From positions 3,410,001 to 3,474,000 of the forward strand of contig OZ241351.1 in NCBI GenBank assembly GCA_965200355.1: a stretch of 64,000 bases of DNA. The letters run 5' to 3'. The notes beneath the pieces are model-generated. The model was not told the origin of the DNA. It did no database searches and saw only the letters and a list, made by a program, of their open reading frames with translations. Source of the DNA: Bin18 sp965200355 (GTDB lineage: Bacteria; Desulfobacterota; Binatia; Bin18). This document shows positions 1 to 7,985 of this stretch, one piece after another; within the stretch, counting starts at the first letter, position 1; each line of letters begins with the position of its first letter. Position numbers and translations under genes: made by a program.

Positions 1-2
1 GT

Positions 3-281
3 CAGCGTGTGACGGCCAAGGTCTTGCAGACCATCCACACCATGCACGCGAGTGGCATCGCTCATGCAGACCTCAATCTCACGAATGTGCTGGTTCGGCT
101 TGAGGCAGACCCGCCCGAGGTGCTCATTATCGACTTTGACCGGGCACGCCTGTCTGTGACCGCGCTCCCCCCTGCACGGCGTCAGCGCAATTTTGCCCGC
201 CTGCGCCGTTCAATGGCAAAACTTGACCCTGAGGGGCACTTGCTGCCGCTCGTGGAGCGAAGAGCTTTTCTCAAGGTCTGA
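3..281 (+). CDS. C-terminal part of a Kdo/LPS kinase-like protein (cut by window edge)
   Basis: The reading frame is already open at the left edge, so only the last ~92 residues are visible. They contain a HADLNLTN catalytic-loop motif followed by an IIDFDR metal-binding motif, as in the KdkA/WaaP lipopolysaccharide kinase superfamily (eukaryotic-kinase-like fold, ATP-dependent phosphorylation of Kdo or heptose in the LPS inner core). The following genes are LPS core glycosyltransferases, which supports this role. KdkA-type Kdo kinase is the closest resemblance, but the substrate cannot be fixed from this fragment. Confidence 0.75.
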   Translation, partial: QRVTAKVLQTIHTMHASGIAHADLNLTNVLVRLEADPPEVLIIDFDRARLSVTALPPARRQRNFARLRRSMAKLDPEGHLLPLVERRAFLKV

Positions 282-328
282 GGGACGGACAGGGGACAGA
301 CAAGCCGACTTCCTATACTATCTCTGGT

Positions 329-1393
329 GTGACGCGCCCCACTGTTGCCATCCACCCCACGCGCATTCTCATCCTGCTCTTCGGGGCCATTGGGGATGTG
401 ACCCGCGCGCTCCCCTTACTCACCCGCGTCCGGCGGGGCTACCCAGGGGCGCATATTGCCTGGGCGGTCGAACCGGCAGCAGCGCCTCTGCTTGAAGCCC
501 ACCCCGCCCTCGATGAGATCGTGCTCTATAATCGGTCTCAAGGGCCTCGACAGTTCTGGCCTTTTCTCCAAACCATTCGGCAGAAACATTTTGATCTCGT
601 CCTGGACCTGCAACGCCATGCCAAAAGTGGCCTGGTCAGTCTCTGGTCGCGGGCACCGGTTCGGCTCGGGTTTCACCGTCAGAATACCAAGGAAGGCAAT
701 TGGCTGTGCAGTACGGACAGGCTGGACCCCGTTCCAGACTTTTCGCTGAAACTCGGGCAGTATCTACGCTTTGCAGACGCCCTGGGTCTACCCGATGATG
801 GGGTGATATTTGACCTCCGGCTGCGGGAAGAAGAAGAGCGGCATATCGACACCTTACTCGCCGATACGCCGCGGCCGTATGTCACCTTTTTTCTTGGCTC
901 GCGCTGGCCGAGTCGATTCTGGTTTCCAACCGCCACCGCTCAGGTGGCACGAACCCTCCAGCAGGAGTATGCTGTGGGCACGGTGTTGATTGGGGGGCCG
1001 GGAGAGGTGGCGTTTGCGAGCCAAGTCTGTGCCGCCCTCGGGAAGGCAAACGCAACAGACTTGAGCGGGAAAACGAGTGTGCGTGATCTGATTGGTATTT
1101 TTTCACGGACCCGGCTCGGGGTTGGACCAGATTCAGGTCCCATGCACATTGCCGCAGCAGTTGGAACGCCGGTGATTTCCCTGTGGGGCGCGACCAGCCC
1201 TGTTCGCTCGGCCCCCTGGGGCTCGGAAGAGTTTGTGTTGTGCGGACCCGCGGCGTGTAGCCCGTGTTATACCCGCACCTGCAAAATTCAGCGCGCCTGT
1301 ATGCAGCGTATTACTCCAGAGCAGGTTCTTGAGCAGGCCCGCTCCATCTTCGCTCATGTCCAGACACTCTCAGCACCGAGGGTCAGCCGGTAG
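329..1393 (+). CDS. Glycosyltransferase family 9 (heptosyltransferase-like)
   Basis: A 354-residue protein with the GT9 layout of ADP-heptose:LPS heptosyltransferases. The N-terminal Rossmann half begins ILILLFGAIGDVTRALPLL. The C-terminal nucleotide-sugar-binding half has GPDSGPMHIAAAVGTPVISL followed by WGATSP, the hallmark of WaaC/WaaF/WaaQ enzymes. It would add heptose or a related sugar to the LPS inner core on the cytoplasmic face of the inner membrane. The start is a GTG at 329, 47 nt after the preceding kinase stop; the protein is near the usual ~350 residues, so this start fits. A cysteine-rich tail (CGPAACSPCYTRTCKIQRAC) resembles the Cys-containing tails of some GT9 enzymes. The exact acceptor is not deducible. 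Confidence 0.88.
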   Translation: MTRPTVAIHPTRILILLFGAIGDVTRALPLLTRVRRGYPGAHIAWAVEPAAAPLLEAHPALDEIVLYNRSQGPRQFWPFLQTIRQKHFDLVLDLQRHAKSGLVSLWSRAPVRLGFHRQNTKEGNWLCSTDRLDPVPDFSLKLGQYLRFADALGLPDDGVIFDLRLREEEERHIDTLLADTPRPYVTFFLGSRWPSRFWFPTATAQVARTLQQEYAVGTVLIGGPGEVAFASQVCAALGKANATDLSGKTSVRDLIGIFSRTRLGVGPDSGPMHIAAAVGTPVISLWGATSPVRSAPWGSEEFVLCGPAACSPCYTRTCKIQRACMQRITPEQVLEQARSIFAHVQTLSAPRVSR

Positions 1394-1401
1394 AGACAGG
1401 T

Positions 1402-2646
1402 ATGAATCGTCCCAATATCCTTTTTCTCTTAATTGACTGTTTACGCGCAGACGCCGTTATCGGTGAGGGCCGCGGCGTGCAGACGCCGACGCTGGACCGG
1501 CTCGTTCGTGCTGGTGTCGCCTGCACGCAGGCCATTGCCTCGGCGTCGTCCACAACCCCCTGCGTGGCCAGCCTGCTGACCGGCACGTACTCTTTCGTCC
1601 ACGGCATTCGTTCGATTTTCGGGCTGAAACTGAACCCGGCAGTCCCATCTCTGGTTGACACTTTCCGGGCGCAGGGCTACCACACCTGGGCGGAAGTGAG
1701 TGGCCCGCTCTTCCCTGAGACCGACCTGGACCGCGGTTTTGACACCTATCACTTTCGAGAGGGTTCAGCCTATCTGTCCACGCCTTGGGGGGCAGATTTT
1801 CGGCAGCGTCTGCAAAACCTGGCGGTGCGGCAACCGTGGTTCGGCCTTTTACACGTCTGGGAATTGCATCATCACCGTCATGTCCTGCCGGCCTTCCGAG
1901 GCCGGGCCTATGGCCGGAATCGCTACGAGCGAGCCTTATCGTGTCTGGACGCCGAGTTGAACACCCTGCTGGCTGTGCTTCCTGAGAATACCCTGGTCGT
2001 GGTGCATGGCGACCACGGCGAACATGTCGTCAAGACAGACCTTCAATACCGTTGGTATCGCCTCGTGCGTGATTTATCCGGGCGCAAAACGGTCAAGCGC
2101 GAAGGGCATGAGATGGACGTCTCCGAGGACCTCGTCCGCGTCCCACTGGTCTTCTCGATGTTGGGAGCCGGGGCGGATGCTCTCCGCCTGCCAGCCGGCA
2201 AGCTCGTCCCGCAACTCGTCCGCCAAGTCGACGCCCTGCCAACCCTGCTGGACCTGGTGGGCGTCCCGGTGCCGCCTGGGATTCACGGCGTCAGCATCAA
2301 GCCGGCCCTGCTCGATGATGTCCGGCTCGGCCTGGAGGCCTATATCGAAGCATTTTTGCGTGTGCGTTCAGACCCGCGTAATCAGCGGGTCGGCTGGCGG
2401 ACAGCCGAGTGGAAATACAGCTACGCCCCCAATAATCCGCAGATTCTGGCCGAGCTGTATCACCTCTCGAACGACCCCGCAGAGCGCACCAATGTGGTCA
2501 AGCAGCGCCCAGATATGGCTGAGCTGCTTCAGGGCCGGATTGAGGGCCTCCGCCGTGGCCCATTGACCGCAACGCCAGCGTTCGTCATGTCAGAGACCGA
2601 GAAGGCCGCCCTGGAAAAGCGTCTGACCGACCTCGGATATATGTAG
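1402..2646 (+). CDS. Alkaline phosphatase superfamily (sulfatase-fold) enzyme with Thr at the nucleophile position
   Basis: A 414-residue soluble protein of the sulfatase/phosphoglycerol-transferase fold. The N-terminus RPNILFLLIDCLRAD supplies the first metal-binding Asp (D12), and GDHGEH near residues 203-208 supplies the second Asp/His pair. In a formylglycine sulfatase the active-site signature is C/S-x-P-x-R followed by LTG. Here the equivalent stretch is T51-T-P-C-V55 followed by A-S-L-L-T-G, so Thr replaces the modified Cys and Val replaces the Arg. That is more like phospho-transferases and phosphodiesterases of the superfamily (EptA and LtaS use Thr) than true sulfatases. No N-terminal membrane segments are seen, unlike EptA/LtaS. 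Sitting 8 nt after GT9 in an LPS core cluster, it may act on phosphate substituents of LPS, which is inference. Confidence 0.8.
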   Translation: MNRPNILFLLIDCLRADAVIGEGRGVQTPTLDRLVRAGVACTQAIASASSTTPCVASLLTGTYSFVHGIRSIFGLKLNPAVPSLVDTFRAQGYHTWAEVSGPLFPETDLDRGFDTYHFREGSAYLSTPWGADFRQRLQNLAVRQPWFGLLHVWELHHHRHVLPAFRGRAYGRNRYERALSCLDAELNTLLAVLPENTLVVVHGDHGEHVVKTDLQYRWYRLVRDLSGRKTVKREGHEMDVSEDLVRVPLVFSMLGAGADALRLPAGKLVPQLVRQVDALPTLLDLVGVPVPPGIHGVSIKPALLDDVRLGLEAYIEAFLRVRSDPRNQRVGWRTAEWKYSYAPNNPQILAELYHLSNDPAERTNVVKQRPDMAELLQGRIEGLRRGPLTATPAFVMSETEKAALEKRLTDLGYM

Positions 2647-2657
2647 GGAAGCAGAGT

Positions 2658-4319
2658 GTGGTGAGTGTGACGAGTGCCGTCAGCCCGGGCTTGCCCACCA
2701 TTATCCATTCCGACCTGGATGTGGCGCGAGTGACCGACCTTGTTTCCTCACAGCCAACACACTGGCAGTGCACCCGCATTCTCAAGCAGGACTCCAGCAC
2801 GACCGTCACGCTCATGTCCGACTCGATTCAGTCAGTGGTGGTCAAACGCCACCGGCTGACGCGCTGGCGGCACCGGGCGGACGCCTTGCTCCACGGCTCC
2901 CCGGCGCGCCGGTCGTGGCGGGGCGCGCAGCTCTTACAGGAATATGGCTTTCCGGTCCCTCACCCCCTGGCCGTTGTGGAGAAACGGGGAGCCGGTCTGG
3001 TGCACGAAAGTGTCTATATTAGCCAAGCGCTGCCGCATCCGCCGCTTTCGGACTATTGGCGAGAGTCTGCGCCGCGCTGGTCTGTCACCCAACGGCGGCT
3101 CTTTGTGCGGGCACTGGCGCTCTTTGTGCGCGCTTTTCACACCGCCGGCCTGTATAGCGGCGACCTCCGAGATGCGAACCTGCTGGTGGAAGAATGCCAA
3201 GCCCAGCATGGACTACAGTGGCGGTTTTGCCTGGTTGATCTGGATCGGATCAAATACGCCCCACGCCTCACGCTCCGGCGGCGCCTCAAAAATCTGGTCC
3301 AGCTTGACCGGACCCTCGGCCGCCGGGCACGGCAGACTGAGCGTCTGTTCTTTTTGTATACCTATCTGGGCTCTCCTCTACCGTCAGCCACACAGCGCCG
3401 CTTTTTGCTCAAAACGGTGCGGTCTATGCGTCGCCGCAAAGATCGCGAGTACGCCAGACGAAAACGCCGTCACCGCGGGTCCGTCGCCAGCGCCCAGACC
3501 TCCGGCGCTCCCCGGCGTCCCATCTCCTGCTGTATTATCTGCTTTAATGAGGAGCGGGGGATGCGACGCTGTCTTGAAAGCGTCAAGTGGTGCGATGAGA
3601 TCATTGTGGTTGACTCATTTTCCACCGATAGAACGGTGGAAATCTGCCGCGACTATGCGACTCGCATCGTGCAGCGCGCCTGGCCGGGCTATGTTGGGCA
3701 AAAACGGTTTGCGCTCTCTCAGGCAACCCATGAGTGGATACTCAATATCGATGCCGACGAAGAGGTCAGCCCGCTCCTGCAGCACGAAATCTACGCGGTG
3801 TTGCAACAAGATGATCCCGCGGTTGACGGGTTTTACATACCGCGTCTGGTTCGCTATTTAGGGCGCTGGTGGCGGCACGGCTGGTACCCGAGTTATCGAC
3901 TCCGGCTTTTTCGGAAACACAAGGTCAGGTGGGGTGGTATCGACCCCCATGAAAAAGTCCTCCTGCGGGGCCACGCCGAGCGCCTGAGCGGCGACCTCCA
4001 TCACTATACCTATAGCGATATCAGTGACCATCTCCGCACCGTGAACAGCCTGACCGATATCTCGTCCCGCGAGATGCTGCGACAGCAACGCCAGTGGCAT
4101 CTGGGCGATGTGGTGTTGCGCCCGTTGTGGCGCTTCCTGAGTTTTTATTTCCTCCGGGGCTGTATCCGAGATGGGCTGCCCGGCCTTTTTGTTGCGGCGA
4201 CCGCGGCCTTCTACGTTTTCCTGAAATATGCCAAGCTGTGGGAGCAGGCCTCCGATTCGGACCAGCGCTCCCCCCGGAACCCTGCTCATGACACGTCGGT
4301 TACGGGCCCTGCACGTTGA
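2658..4319 (+). CDS. Fusion of LPS kinase-like domain and family 2 glycosyltransferase
   Basis: A 553-residue two-domain protein. Residues ~50-270 are a WaaP/InaA-type lipopolysaccharide kinase-like domain, with catalytic-loop-like HTAGLYSGDLRDANLLVE and a metal-binding LVDLDR motif. A basic, Arg-rich linker (residues ~255-285) leads to residues ~288-540, a GT-A family 2 glycosyltransferase of the WaaE/KdtX type: ISCCIICFNEERGMRRCL, IIVVDSFSTDRT and the metal-binding NIDADEEV. WaaE-type enzymes add beta-glucose to heptose I of the LPS core, and the kinase part could phosphorylate a core sugar. In the kinase loop the Asp is in SGDLRDAN rather than HGDLHxxN. The start is GTG at 2658, 11 nt after the preceding stop. 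The frame is continuous through the linker, so this is not two genes with a missed stop. Confidence 0.85.
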   Translation: MVSVTSAVSPGLPTIIHSDLDVARVTDLVSSQPTHWQCTRILKQDSSTTVTLMSDSIQSVVVKRHRLTRWRHRADALLHGSPARRSWRGAQLLQEYGFPVPHPLAVVEKRGAGLVHESVYISQALPHPPLSDYWRESAPRWSVTQRRLFVRALALFVRAFHTAGLYSGDLRDANLLVEECQAQHGLQWRFCLVDLDRIKYAPRLTLRRRLKNLVQLDRTLGRRARQTERLFFLYTYLGSPLPSATQRRFLLKTVRSMRRRKDREYARRKRRHRGSVASAQTSGAPRRPISCCIICFNEERGMRRCLESVKWCDEIIVVDSFSTDRTVEICRDYATRIVQRAWPGYVGQKRFALSQATHEWILNIDADEEVSPLLQHEIYAVLQQDDPAVDGFYIPRLVRYLGRWWRHGWYPSYRLRLFRKHKVRWGGIDPHEKVLLRGHAERLSGDLHHYTYSDISDHLRTVNSLTDISSREMLRQQRQWHLGDVVLRPLWRFLSFYFLRGCIRDGLPGLFVAATAAFYVFLKYAKLWEQASDSDQRSPRNPAHDTSVTGPAR

Positions 4320-5403
4320 CCCAGAACGCAACTGGGGCGGCGGCGAGTCTCAGGTGTTGGGCCTGACGCGCTACCTGCACCGCGCCGGCCATATCTCCCA
4401 CGTGGCCACCCCGCTGCACGGCGTCCTGGCCCAGCGCCTCCAACACGACACCCTGCCGGTGCGGCCGCTCTCGGTCCAGAATCATCTTGATGGTCTGGCC
4501 GGCTGGCGGCTCCGCCGTCTGGTCCGTAGAGGCCACTACGACCTGGTACACTTTCATACGGCCAGAGCCCATGCCCTCAGCCCGTGGCTCCACGCCCTGC
4601 CGGTCCGTCGCCTTGTCACGCGCCGGATGGACTACCCCCTCAAGACGGGCTGGTTGAGTCGCTTTCTCTATGGCAGTCAGGTGGATATGGTCATCGCCAT
4701 CTCCTCCGGTGTGGCCGCGGCCTTGCAAACCGCCCATATTCCCGAGCGGGCTATCCGCATCATCCCCAGCGGTATTGACACCAGGCAGTTTCTGCCAACC
4801 GCCTCCAAACGCAGGGCTATTCGAAGCCAATACGGATTCGGCGAGGAGACGACGGTTGTTCTCATGGCCGGCGCGCTGACGGAGCGGAAATCGCCTCACA
4901 CCCTGATTGAGGCGGCAACCCAGCTCCACTCCCGCCCCGACCGGGCTCCGTCTCTCCAATATCTCATCTGCGGACAAGGGCCACTCCAGCCGGCCCTGGA
5001 AGCGCGGGTGCGCGCGCTGGGCTTGGCCGCCGTGTTTCATTTTACTGGATTCTGTCGAGATGTGTCTGCGTATCTCGCTGCCGCAGATATCTTTGTACAC
5101 ACGCCCGTCTGGGAGGGCCTGGGTGTCGCCGTTATTGAAGCGCTGGCCGCGGGTCTGCCAGTGGTGGCCAGCCGGGTTGGGGGGATTCCTGAGCTGATCA
5201 CGGCTGGAGAAACGGGTCTTCTCATACCAGCCGACAATGCCCTGGCGTTACGCGACGCGCTCCTCCAGTACGTTTCCCGGCCGGACTGGGCAAAGACCTT
5301 GGGCGCCCGTGGGCAGGCCAAGGTCCAGACATATTTTGATATCGAGACAACGGCCCGGGCCAATGAAGCCCTCTATTACGAACTCCTGGCAACCGCCCCC
5401 TGA
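4288..5403 (+). CDS. Glycosyltransferase family 4 (GT-B)
   Basis: A 371-residue retaining GT-B enzyme. It has an N-terminal WGGGESQVLGLTRYLHRAGH acceptor-side motif and the C-terminal GT4 signature VWEGLGVAVIEALAAGLPVV followed by ASRVGGIPELI, with the E-x7-E pair that binds the nucleotide sugar. The frame is open from 4228, but the conserved N-terminus begins at the ATG at 4288. That start overlaps the end of the kinase/GT2 gene by 32 nt and suggests translational coupling. It probably adds a hexose to the LPS core; the donor is unknown. Confidence 0.88.
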   Translation: MTRRLRALHVDPERNWGGGESQVLGLTRYLHRAGHISHVATPLHGVLAQRLQHDTLPVRPLSVQNHLDGLAGWRLRRLVRRGHYDLVHFHTARAHALSPWLHALPVRRLVTRRMDYPLKTGWLSRFLYGSQVDMVIAISSGVAAALQTAHIPERAIRIIPSGIDTRQFLPTASKRRAIRSQYGFGEETTVVLMAGALTERKSPHTLIEAATQLHSRPDRAPSLQYLICGQGPLQPALEARVRALGLAAVFHFTGFCRDVSAYLAAADIFVHTPVWEGLGVAVIEALAAGLPVVASRVGGIPELITAGETGLLIPADNALALRDALLQYVSRPDWAKTLGARGQAKVQTYFDIETTARANEALYYELLATAP

Positions 5404-5421
5404 GCGTCTGAAAGGATTGCG

Positions 5422-6435
5422 ATGAATCCTCCGTCTTCTGGCCGCCGTCAGGCGTTCGGCAAACTCGCCGCCATCCTGCCGCGTTTCTCTGGCGTTCGGG
5501 TGCTGGTCATTGGCGACCTCATGCTTGACCGTTACATTTGGGGCCAGGTCAACCGTATCTCCCCTGAGGCCCCGGTGCCGGTCGTGCGGGTCACGCGGGA
5601 GAGCCTGCACGCCGGAGGCGCGGGGAATGTGGTGACCAATATCCACGCCTTGGGTGGTCGGGTCACGGTCTGTGGCGTCGTCGGCAAAGATCAGGCCGGA
5701 CGACGGCTGCGTACCGCATTGCAGCAGCACGGCGCAGGTATCGAAGGGGTGATGAGCAGTAGTCCGTATGAGACGATTAGTAAAACCCGGATCATTGCCC
5801 ACAGCCAGCAAGTCGTCCGGCTTGACCGTGATCCCACGCATAGCCCGAGCGCCCGCGTGCGGACGCGGCTGCGGGCCTTTGTCCGGCGACATATACACGA
5901 CTTTGATGTCTGTGTGGTCTCGGACTACGGCAAAGGGCTGATTGAGGCCGACCTGCTCGACCTGTTGTCCAGGCTGCGAGCGCAACGGGACTTTATCTAC
6001 GTGATTGATCCGAAACGCCAGAATTTCGTGCATTATTGCGGCGCGAGTCTCATCAAGCCGAACAAAGAAGAAGCCGGACAGGCCACCCAGATTGACATTG
6101 TGAACGACGCAACCTTGCAACAAGCTGGCGCGCGGCTGCTCGACCTCTGGGACGCGCAGGCGGTTCTTGTCTCGCGCGGTGAAGAAGGCATGAGCTTGTT
6201 TCAGCCGGGCCGTCACGCGGTCCATTTCTCAACCACGGCCCGTGAGGTCTTTGACGTGACCGGGGCGGGCGACACCGTTATTGCGGTGTGCGCCCTCGCC
6301 CTTGGGGCTGGTGCGGGACTCGAAGCCGCCACCCTGCTCGCCAACCACGCGGCTGGTATCGTTGTGGGGAAAGTCGGGACCGCAACCCTCAATCGGGAAG
6401 AATTGCACGCAGCAGTACGGACATCCCCACCATGA
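5422..6435 (+). CDS. rfaE1: D-glycero-beta-D-manno-heptose-7-phosphate kinase
   Basis: A 337-residue PfkB/ribokinase-family protein matching the kinase half of HldE. It has a VLVIGDLMLDRYIWGQVNRI N-terminus, a GGAGNV substrate-binding motif, and the C-terminal ATP/anion-hole motif DVTGAGDTVIAV with the catalytic Asp. It phosphorylates D,D-heptose-7-phosphate to the 1,7-bisphosphate in the cytoplasmic ADP-heptose pathway. The adenylyltransferase half found fused in E. coli HldE is absent here and is encoded separately at 10224-10703 on the other strand. Its stop overlaps the yicC start (ATGA). Confidence 0.93.
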   Translation: MNPPSSGRRQAFGKLAAILPRFSGVRVLVIGDLMLDRYIWGQVNRISPEAPVPVVRVTRESLHAGGAGNVVTNIHALGGRVTVCGVVGKDQAGRRLRTALQQHGAGIEGVMSSSPYETISKTRIIAHSQQVVRLDRDPTHSPSARVRTRLRAFVRRHIHDFDVCVVSDYGKGLIEADLLDLLSRLRAQRDFIYVIDPKRQNFVHYCGASLIKPNKEEAGQATQIDIVNDATLQQAGARLLDLWDAQAVLVSRGEEGMSLFQPGRHAVHFSTTAREVFDVTGAGDTVIAVCALALGAGAGLEAATLLANHAAGIVVGKVGTATLNREELHAAVRTSPP

Positions 6436-7307
6436 AAAGTATGACTGGATTTGGGACTGGGAGCCTGGCCTTCTCAGGCGGACGGGCCACGGTCGATATC
6501 CGTGCGGTCAACCACCGTTTTCTCGAAGTCAAGCTCCATCTGCCGCGCGGCTTCCTCGCCCTTGAAGACGAACTGCGCGCCCTGGTTGCGGCCCAGGTCA
6601 AGCGGGGGCGGGTTGAGGTCTTCCTGACGCTCTCAGGGCAGACAGCCCGCTCGTATACCGTTGTTCCCAATATCGAGCTGGCGCGAGCGTATAGCCAAGC
6701 GGCACAACAACTCAAGGACAGCCTGGAGCTCGGTGGAGACCTGACGCTCCAGTTCTTGCTGTCCCGGCCAGAAGTGTTCCAGGTCGCCGAAGTGCACCAG
6801 CCGGCCAGTACCGAGATTGCGGCCTCAAAGAAAGCCCTGCAACGCGCCCTCACCGCACTGGAGCGACACCGCCGGCGTGAGGGAAAATTTCTGCAACGCG
6901 ACATCCGGGGGCGGATTGCGACCCTCGAAAAAATACGGCGGCGTGTCGAGCGGCACAGCGCCCAGAGCCAACACGCCACCCAACAGAAATTGGCAGACAA
7001 GGTCACCGCGCTTTTACCCCACCTCGACTCTGAGCGGCGGCGCGTTCTACAGGACGTGGCCAGCCTGGCCCAAAAGAGTGATATCACCGAGGAATGCGTC
7101 CGGCTCCACAGCCACCTCGGGGCCTTCGCCGACCTCCTCCGACTGGCCGAGCCGGTGGGGAAACGGATGGACTTTCTCCTCCAAGAGATGCAACGCGAGA
7201 TCAACACGATTGGCGCAAAGTCCGACGATACGTCTATTCGCCATCTCGTCGTGCAGGCCAAGGAAGAGGTGGAAAAAATCCGCGAACAAGTGCAGAATAT
7301 GGAATAA
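6432..7307 (+). CDS. yicC: YicC family endoribonuclease-like protein
   Basis: A 291-residue protein with the conserved YicC N-terminus MKSMTGFG, then VDIRAVNHRFLEVKLHLPR, and the C-terminal VGKRMDFLLQEMQREINTIG with ...KSDD, all diagnostic of the family. E. coli YicC is a hexameric endoribonuclease linked to small-RNA turnover. The chosen ATG at 6432 overlaps the rfaE1 stop (ATGA) and starts exactly at the conserved motif; the frame is open further upstream but without family similarity. It lies directly before gmk, a common arrangement. Confidence 0.92.
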   Translation: MKSMTGFGTGSLAFSGGRATVDIRAVNHRFLEVKLHLPRGFLALEDELRALVAAQVKRGRVEVFLTLSGQTARSYTVVPNIELARAYSQAAQQLKDSLELGGDLTLQFLLSRPEVFQVAEVHQPASTEIAASKKALQRALTALERHRRREGKFLQRDIRGRIATLEKIRRRVERHSAQSQHATQQKLADKVTALLPHLDSERRRVLQDVASLAQKSDITEECVRLHSHLGAFADLLRLAEPVGKRMDFLLQEMQREINTIGAKSDDTSIRHLVVQAKEEVEKIREQVQNME

Positions 7308-7310
7308 TCT

Positions 7311-7985
7311 ATGCTGAACGACGTCGCTCAACGCCTGGACTTCTCTCGGCGCGGGATTCTGTTGATTCTCTCCGCCCCCTCCGGGGCTGGAAAAACCACC
7401 CTGGCCCAGGCACTGATTGCGCGCATCCCCAACCTCGACTGGTCGATTTCGCATACCACTCGTCCCCGTCGGAGCGGGGAAGTCAACGGCCAAGACTATC
7501 ACTTTGTGAGTGAGGCAGCTTTTCTTTCCCTGCGAGACCGCGGCGCTTTTGCCGAATGGGCCCAGGTCCACGGGGCCTACTACGGGACGGCGCGCACGAC
7601 CATTGAGACAACGCTCAATAGGGGTCGGGACCTCCTCTTGGACATCGATGTCCAAGGGTCTGAACAGCTCAAGTTGTCTTATCCAGAGGCCGTGCTCGTT
7701 TTTATCCTGCCGCCGTCGTGGCAAAAACTGGAAGAGCGCCTGCGCGCGCGAGGGACGGACGCAGAAGAGGTCATTACGCAACGCATTCAACGCGCCCAGG
7801 CCGAGACCCAAGCCTTAGCCCGCTATGACTATTGCGTCATCAACGACCAGCTCGAGTCCAGCATCGCCGCGTTACACGCGATTCTGTGTGCCGAGCGCAT
7901 CCGCATCTCCCGCCTGGACCTGTCTGCCCTGCGGAGCGATGCTTCTCACTCAGTGTGCGCCGCACCGCCCATAGGGACCGAATGA
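7311..7985 (+). CDS. gmk: Guanylate kinase
   Basis: A 224-residue enzyme converting GMP to GDP with ATP. Visible motifs are the P-loop SAPSGAGKTT (residues ~21-30), the GMP-binding HTTRPRRSGEVNGQDYHFVS, and the core DIDVQGSEQLK. It is ~15 residues longer than the usual ~207 because of a C-terminal tail without recognisable motifs. It starts 3 nt after yicC and its stop overlaps the next start (ATGA at 7982-7985). rpoZ, which often follows gmk, is absent; the (p)ppGpp enzyme follows directly. Confidence 0.95.
   Translation: MLNDVAQRLDFSRRGILLILSAPSGAGKTTLAQALIARIPNLDWSISHTTRPRRSGEVNGQDYHFVSEAAFLSLRDRGAFAEWAQVHGAYYGTARTTIETTLNRGRDLLLDIDVQGSEQLKLSYPEAVLVFILPPSWQKLEERLRARGTDAEEVITQRIQRAQAETQALARYDYCVINDQLESSIAALHAILCAERIRISRLDLSALRSDASHSVCAAPPIGTE

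Noticed and set aside
1402..2646. Annotation as an active arylsulfatase
   Set aside because: The formylglycine Cys/Ser and the Arg of the signature are both absent, so sulfatase activity is not supported.
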